A stretch of 64,000 nucleotides of DNA, taken from Clostridium omnivorum. Its GTDB lineage: Bacteria > Bacillota > Clostridia > Clostridiales > Clostridiaceae. This document shows positions 59,503-64,000 of this stretch, in pieces; the stretch's first letter is position 1; each line of letters begins with the position of its first letter. Under the pieces are notes generated by a model. The model did not search any database. It was not told the origin of the DNA and was given only the letters and a program-made list of their open reading frames with translations. A program made the position numbers and the translations under genes. The DNA is taken from contig NZ_BRXR01000001.1 in the NCBI RefSeq assembly GCF_026012015.1, positions 3,001,501-3,065,500 of the forward strand, in the 5' to 3' direction.

Positions 59503-59540
59503 AAAATAAGGGTGTGAGAATTTATTCATACCCTTATTTC
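59503..59540. terminator. Terminator between iadA and the SGNH hydrolase gene
   Basis: AAATAAGGGT and ACCCTTATTT form the base of a stem extended through TGA/TCA with one G-T pair, T-rich and A-rich flanks. Confidence 0.75.
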
Positions 59541-59545
59541 ATTTT

Positions 59546-60121
59546 TTAAGAAAATATAATTTTTGAAGCAAGATCATATAATAATTGATTTCCCTTAGAG
59601 TTAAGGTGTAAGCCATCAAGATAATAATTAATAGCTTTATCTTCCTCTAAAAGCCTGTGAAAAGGGGTAAAGAAGTCTATATATTTTATTCGATTATCTA
59701 TTGCATAGGAAAGTATTTCATTTCTATAAGCTTTTATTTCTTCATTTACTTTATAATAATTTACACCACTGCTCCATAGCCTTTCAGCCATTATAGGAAC
59801 TACAGGGGGTTGAATGGCTAATATAGGCTCTGATCCTAAGCTTTGGGCTTCTTCAATAATTAATATAATATTATCTTTTACATAGTTATATGATAGATCG
59901 GATAAAATATCATTTGATCCACCCATTATCACTGTAAAACAAGATAAGTTGGAAGATATATCTTCATAAGCTCTAAAAAGCATCCCAGCAGTTGTGTCTC
60001 CATTTATACCTTTATTTATAATATCTATTGATTTGTTTTTTGATAGCAGATAAGCCCAAGATTTATCATGGTCAACTCCGTAACCATAGGTAAGGCTATC
60101 TCCAATAAGAAGTATTTTCAT
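59546..60121 (-). CDS. SGNH/GDSL-family hydrolase
   Basis: A 191-residue esterase-like protein. Block I is ILLIGDSLTYGYGVD with the catalytic serine (residue 8), block II has the glycine in INGDTTAGM, block III is MGGSNDIL, and block V is YYLDGLHLNSKGNQLL with the Asp and His of the triad. No signal peptide, so it acts in the cytoplasm. Substrate could be lysophospholipid, acyl-CoA or an acetylated sugar. GAAAGG precedes ATG 60121. Single gene. Confidence 0.92.
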   Translation of the reverse strand: MKILLIGDSLTYGYGVDHDKSWAYLLSKNKSIDIINKGINGDTTAGMLFRAYEDISSNLSCFTVIMGGSNDILSDLSYNYVKDNIILIIEEAQSLGSEPILAIQPPVVPIMAERLWSSGVNYYKVNEEIKAYRNEILSYAIDNRIKYIDFFTPFHRLLEEDKAINYYLDGLHLNSKGNQLLYDLASKIIFS

Positions 60122-60177
60122 TGTATTGCCTTTCTGTTTAATATTTTATATATTTATTTAAATAATACAATTATTAT

Positions 60178-60222
60178 AAAAAAAGCACCACTGATTTTAA
60201 AGATTATTTAACAGTGATGCAT
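60178..60222 (-). terminator. Intrinsic terminator after the 45-residue gene
   Basis: On the minus strand GCATCACTG pairs with CAGTGGTGC (one G-T pair), then TTTTTT. Confidence 0.7.
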
Positions 60223-60230
60223 TAGTTAAT

Positions 60231-60368
60231 TTATTTTTTAGCTGGAGTAGGCTTGCTATCCAATTGTTTTTCTTCAGCAGCCTTAAATTCAGCACTTCTA
60301 GAATGATATTTTGCGCTGTCCATAGGGCCTTTTGGTTTTTTTATATATTCATACCTTTTCATTCCCAT
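60231..60368 (-). CDS. Small hydrophilic protein, 45 residues, unknown function
   Basis: A short, highly charged protein, MGMKRYEYIKKPKGPMDSAK continuing with YHSRSAEFKAAEEKQ and ending DSKPTPAKK. No membrane segment, no cysteine. GGAGGGG lies 7 nt before ATG 60368, and a clear terminator follows, which supports a real gene; ATG 60362 is an alternative. I do not recognise the family. Confidence 0.68.
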   Translation of the reverse strand: MGMKRYEYIKKPKGPMDSAKYHSRSAEFKAAEEKQLDSKPTPAKK

Positions 60369-60545
60369 AAAATCCCCTCCTATAGCTGATAAAACATGTA
60401 CGCAGCGTTAAAGATAAATTTTTTTATCCCTTATAAATATTATGTGAGGAAATTTTATTATTATGCTGTTATATCTTTGTGAAAAAGTGGTGTATAATAT
60501 GAATATTACTCAGATAAGATAACTTTTAGCAGCAGAGGAGAAAAT

Positions 60546-61706
60546 ATGAAAAATTTTTTAATAATATTTGTTATTATATCTATTGGTATATTTGGAATTA
60601 TTAATTATTATATAGGAATGAGGGGTTGGCAAAATGTTGGAAGCCTTATTCCTTTTTTAAATAGTAAGGTATATTGGATAGTATTTTGGGTAATAGCACT
60701 TTCCTATATAATATCAAAAATAGGCGAAAAATATATACCAGCAGGTATTGAGAGCTATTTAAATCTCATAGGTGCTTATTGGCTTGCAGCAATGTTATAT
60801 TTTATTATTATTCTACCAACAGTGGACATTATAAGAATTTTAGGAGTTAAAGCTAGTTTCATTCCTATAGGAATAAAACAAAATGCTGCACTTAAAACAA
60901 CTGCAGGCCTTTTAGCTTTTTTTGTTGTAATTGCACTTGTAGCTTATGGAAGCTTTAATGCTAGAAATGCTAAAGTTGTAAATTATGATATTAATATTCA
61001 AAAGAGTGCAGGCTCATTGAATAAATTAAATATTGTTATGGTTTCTGACATACACTTAGGGGATATAGTTGATAATAAAAGATTGCAAAACATGGTGGAG
61101 AAAATTAATGCTGAAAATCCAGACCTTGTTTTACTTGTAGGGGATATAGTTGATGAAAAAGTTGAACCTTTTAAAAGGCAGCATATGGGAGAAAGTTTTT
61201 CAAAGCTTAAGGCAAAGTATGGAGTATATGCAGTTACGGGAAATCATGAATATATTGGAGGAGAATCTGAACAAATAGTTAAAGAACTAGAGCTATCAGG
61301 GATAAAGGTTTTAAGGGATAATTATGTTAAAATTGATGATGCCTTATATTTAGTTGGCAGGGAAGATTTAGCAAGTGAGAGATTTAAAGGAACAAAACGT
61401 AAGACTATAAGCAGTATTTTGGATAATATTGATGTGAGTAAGCCAATAATTTTAATGGATCATCAGCCGCAAAAGTTGGAGGAAGCACAAAACAGCGGAG
61501 TTGATTTGCAATTATCAGGACATACCCATAGAGGGCAGATGTTTCCAAACGAAATTTTTACAAGAAAATTATATGAAATAGATTGGGGATATTTAAGAAA
61601 GGGTAATTTTAATGTAATTGTATCCTTAGGTTATGGAACTTGGGGACCGCCAATAAGAATAGGAAATAGCCCAGAAATAGTCAGGGTACATTTAACTTTT
61701 AAATAA
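60546..61706 (+). CDS. Membrane-anchored metallophosphoesterase (YkuE/YaeI-like)
   Basis: A 386-residue protein. Residues 1-150 contain four hydrophobic segments (LIIFVIISIGIFGIINYYIG, VYWIVFWVIALSYII, AAMLYFIIILPTVDII, TAGLLAFFVVIALVAYG). The phosphoesterase domain follows: VMVSDIHLGDI, LVGDIVDEKV, VTGNHEYIGGE, ILMDHQP and LSGHTHRGQMFPNE. Such proteins can act on lipid- or nucleotide-linked phosphates, e.g. UDP-diacylglucosamine; the substrate here is unknown. AGAGGAG precedes ATG 60546. Terminator after the stop. Confidence 0.9.
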   Translation: MKNFLIIFVIISIGIFGIINYYIGMRGWQNVGSLIPFLNSKVYWIVFWVIALSYIISKIGEKYIPAGIESYLNLIGAYWLAAMLYFIIILPTVDIIRILGVKASFIPIGIKQNAALKTTAGLLAFFVVIALVAYGSFNARNAKVVNYDINIQKSAGSLNKLNIVMVSDIHLGDIVDNKRLQNMVEKINAENPDLVLLVGDIVDEKVEPFKRQHMGESFSKLKAKYGVYAVTGNHEYIGGESEQIVKELELSGIKVLRDNYVKIDDALYLVGREDLASERFKGTKRKTISSILDNIDVSKPIILMDHQPQKLEEAQNSGVDLQLSGHTHRGQMFPNEIFTRKLYEIDWGYLRKGNFNVIVSLGYGTWGPPIRIGNSPEIVRVHLTFK

Positions 61707-61713
61707 AACTTTT

Positions 61714-61755
61714 ATAGCATTTTGCAGCGTTTTGCACAAAATGCTATTTTTTTTC
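61714..61755 (+). terminator. Intrinsic terminator after the metallophosphoesterase gene
   Basis: ATAGCATTTTG pairs perfectly with CAAAATGCTAT around a 12-nt loop, then TTTTTTT. Confidence 0.88.
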
Positions 61756-61894
61756 GAAAAAAGTAACAATTTTGATTAAAAATAGCAAAAAATATAAAAA
61801 TTTAGAAGGAATTGTTAATCTGTGTATAGAATATTAACTTGGCATAATATGTATCTTGAAATACTTTTATTGTTAGAAAGGATTTGTAAGATTC

Positions 61895-64000
61895 ATGGAG
61901 GATATTAATATTTTTAAAGTTAAGAATAGAAAAATTAAAAGAGAATATATTGAGTATTCCAAAATTGCTGTTATCCTAATAATCTTATCCATAGTAGCCA
62001 TTCAAATGTCTTTTAAAAACTATGTTATATTTCATGCATTGATTGAACTTGCAGTAACGAATTTTGCAGTTACAATAGCACTTATAGCTATAAACACCTA
62101 TAGAGTATCCACAAATAACTTTTCGACTTTTATTGGAGTTTTTTGCTTAGCTTTGGCTGTATTTAATGCTATTCACCTTTTCTATTATAGTGGGAACGAA
62201 GATATTGCCTTAAATTTCGTAAATAATATTGCCATGCAGGCAAGCTTAATTGAGGAAATAATATTAGGTGGTTCATTAATGATTTGTACTATATTTTTAC
62301 ATAAAAAAATTAATATAAGAAGGGTTTATTTTATTTACTTCTTTATATGTTTGGTAATTGGGTTAGTATTGCTTTATGGTAAAATACTACCTAATTGCTA
62401 TAGCCTTCCGAATGGTGTCACTATATTTAAAAAATCAGTGAATATAATTGTTGCACTTTTTCTTTTGGCAGCAATATTTATATTGAATAAAAAAGAAAAC
62501 AAAGAACAATTGCATAGGAAAGTATATATATTAATTAATTTATCAATCTTTTTTGCTTTTATTTCTGAGATTTCTTTTGTTTTCTATAAATTTTTAAATG
62601 AAAGCTATGCTGCACTAGGTCACTTATGCAAATTGATTTCCTTCTATCTTATGTATAAGGCTGTGAGTGAAACAAGTTTACAGGCACCTTATAAAGTATT
62701 ATTTTACGAATTAAGTCAAGCTAATAGCAAGCTAAAACACAATAACATAGAACTACAAAGGATGAATAATGAATTAAAACGAGAAATTAAGGAGAAACAA
62801 GTTACTGAAGAAGCTCTTAGAGAAAGTGAAGAAAGATATAAACAATTGGTGGAATTATGTCCTGATGGTATAGTTGCATATGATGAGGATGAAATATTTT
62901 TTGTAAATAAATATGCAGCAAGGATGCTGGGTTATGAAAGTGCGGATGAATTAACCTGCAGTGCTGTTAATGAAATTTTAATGCCTTCTAGCAAGGAAAA
63001 CTTTATAAAGGAGATTCAGAAGGTAAAAAGCAGGCTTAAAGAATCAGTGTTACTTCAAGAAAAACTTATAAAATATGATGGAAGTATGATAGATGTAGAG
63101 GTAAAGGCAAGCTGCATACCTCACAATGGAAAAGAAGCTGTTTTAGTTGTTTTAAGGGATATAGAGATAAGAAAAAAAGCAGAAGAAAATGAAAGGCTGC
63201 TTAATGATGCTAAGGAATATGATAAGATTAAAAATGAATTTTTTGCAAATATATCCCATGAGCTTAGAACACCTATTAATGTGTTATATGGAGTAATTCA
63301 ATTAATGGAGCTCTATCTAAATAGAGATATGATACAAGAGCATATAAATGATGTGAATAATTATACGAAGATTATGAAACAAAATTGCTACAGGCTTTTA
63401 AGGCTTATAAATAATTTAATAGACATAACTAAAATTGATTCGGGTTTTTTTACTCTTCATATTCAAAATTATAATATTGTAAGTATTGTAGAGAATATAA
63501 CTATGTCAGTAGTTGAGTATGCTAAAAATAAGGGCTTATATATTGAGTTTGATACTGATGTGGAAGAAAAAATAATGGCTGTTGATCCGGATAAAATAGA
63601 GAGAATACTTCTCAATTTGCTTTCGAATTGCATAAAATTTACTGAACCAGGCGACAGTATTAAGGTTAACATTCAGGATAATGGAAACACAGTAATATTA
63701 AAGGTAGAGGATAGTGGCATAGGTATTCCTAAAGATAAATTGGATGTTATTTTCGAGAGATTTAGACAGGTAGATAGGTCCTTAGCAAGAACCCATGAAG
63801 GAAGCGGTATAGGCTTATCTTTAGTAAAATCTATGGTAGAACTTCATGAAGGAAGTATAGCGGTGGAAAGTGAATATGGTAAAGGAAGCAAATTTATTAT
63901 AGAATTACCTGTAAATGTGCTGCCCCAAGAATCGTTGCCAGTGGAGAGTGCTGTATCTGGTAATATTGAGAGAATTAACATAGAATTTTCAGATATTTAT
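61895..64000 (+). CDS. Membrane sensor histidine kinase (MASE3-like, PAS), cut by the window end
   Basis: An open frame of 702 codons with no stop before the window ends, so the gene is partial at its 3' end. The N-terminal 250 residues hold about seven helices with FHALIELAVTNFAVTIALI, resembling a MASE3 sensor. A coiled-coil stretch (ELQRMNNELKREIKEKQ) leads to a PAS domain (YKQLVELCPDGIVAYDED, KYDGSMIDVEVKASC). HisKA follows with FFANISHELRTPINVLYG (phosphorylated His), then HATPase boxes N (RILLNLLSNCIKFTEPG), G1 (VEDSGIGIP), F (IFERFRQVDR) and G2 (GSGIGLSLVKSMVELHEG). ATG 61895 is preceded by a weak GAAAGGAT. About 30 residues follow the ATPase domain, so a receiver domain may lie beyond the window. 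Confidence 0.9.
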   Translation, partial: MEDINIFKVKNRKIKREYIEYSKIAVILIILSIVAIQMSFKNYVIFHALIELAVTNFAVTIALIAINTYRVSTNNFSTFIGVFCLALAVFNAIHLFYYSGNEDIALNFVNNIAMQASLIEEIILGGSLMICTIFLHKKINIRRVYFIYFFICLVIGLVLLYGKILPNCYSLPNGVTIFKKSVNIIVALFLLAAIFILNKKENKEQLHRKVYILINLSIFFAFISEISFVFYKFLNESYAALGHLCKLISFYLMYKAVSETSLQAPYKVLFYELSQANSKLKHNNIELQRMNNELKREIKEKQVTEEALRESEERYKQLVELCPDGIVAYDEDEIFFVNKYAARMLGYESADELTCSAVNEILMPSSKENFIKEIQKVKSRLKESVLLQEKLIKYDGSMIDVEVKASCIPHNGKEAVLVVLRDIEIRKKAEENERLLNDAKEYDKIKNEFFANISHELRTPINVLYGVIQLMELYLNRDMIQEHINDVNNYTKIMKQNCYRLLRLINNLIDITKIDSGFFTLHIQNYNIVSIVENITMSVVEYAKNKGLYIEFDTDVEEKIMAVDPDKIERILLNLLSNCIKFTEPGDSIKVNIQDNGNTVILKVEDSGIGIPKDKLDVIFERFRQVDRSLARTHEGSGIGLSLVKSMVELHEGSIAVESEYGKGSKFIIELPVNVLPQESLPVESAVSGNIERINIEFSDIY

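Noticed and set aside
1-64000. CRISPR arrays, tRNA or rRNA genes, prophage or intact insertion sequences
   Set aside because: No regular spacer-repeat pattern, no recognisable stable RNA gene, and no transposase, integrase or phage structural protein was seen.

Overview
The window looks like chromosomal DNA of an anaerobic, low-GC Bacillota, most likely Clostridium sensu stricto or a close relative. Support for this is the strong AT bias, frequent TTG/GTG starts behind strong GGAGG-type ribosome binding sites, rubrerythrin, methionine gamma-lyase under a sigma-54 promoter, a lysine riboswitch ahead of lysC-lysA, a CD3073/CD3072-type gene pair, and DUF421/DUF4363 genes typical of clostridia. 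I saw no rRNA, tRNA, CRISPR array, prophage or intact insertion sequence. The genus is an inference.

Layout. 1-4 kb: a LacI-family repressor, a TyrR-like sigma-54 activator with an ACT domain, and methionine gamma-lyase behind a textbook -24/-12 promoter with a TGGAA/TTCCA palindrome array and a LacI/CcpA-type palindrome upstream. 4-16 kb: mostly single genes separated by hairpin terminators: EamA transporter, rubrerythrin, adenylate kinase, the ECF S-component plus TudS-like desulfidase pair, MATE exporter, two exported cell-wall enzymes (Amidase_6 and NodB deacetylase), UvsE, a radical SAM/SPASM protein, a membrane protein, an HMA protein without cysteines, and a nitrilase-family amidase. 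16.6-21.4 kb: sbcD-sbcC. 21-28 kb: AEC transporter, PepF, a thioredoxin-like protein, a DUF421-DUF4363-DUF421 operon, a DUF4397 protein and an L,D-transpeptidase. 28.4-31.4 kb: lysine riboswitch, lysC, lysA, ending in a 60-bp GC-rich palindrome. 31-38 kb: HAD phosphatase, P-loop NTPase, RF3, FAD oxidoreductase, PAP2 protein, a 52-residue membrane protein and an ECF S-component.

38.4-52.4 kb is the main accessory region, a Wzx/Wzy-type exopolysaccharide cluster on the + strand: Wzz-tyrosine kinase, UDP-glucose dehydrogenase, UDP-sugar epimerase, a deacetylase-like protein, three GT4 glycosyltransferases, an EpsG-type polymerase, a FemAB/GNAT-like transferase, a flippase, and two ATP-grasp proteins. 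The first ATP-grasp domain is fused in frame to the flippase, yet keeps its own ribosome binding site and GTG start. The second is a free-standing tandem paralogue of exactly the same length. A scar of the neighbouring zinc-ribbon gene marks the duplication. I consider this the most novel feature of the window.

52.4-64 kb: a zinc-ribbon protein, YajQ, then a second sigma-54 system (DUF554 protein, sigma-54 activator with a PAS-like region and a winged-helix-like C-terminus, a -24/-12 promoter, a YfcC-type transporter and isoaspartyl dipeptidase), an SGNH hydrolase, a 45-residue protein, a membrane metallophosphoesterase, and a MASE3-like/PAS histidine kinase that runs off the end of the window.

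Functional themes are amino-acid catabolism under sigma-54 control (methionine; isoaspartyl peptides), lysine/DAP synthesis under a riboswitch, cell-envelope construction, and nucleic-acid maintenance. All family names come from reading translated sequence and motifs. No database search was possible.
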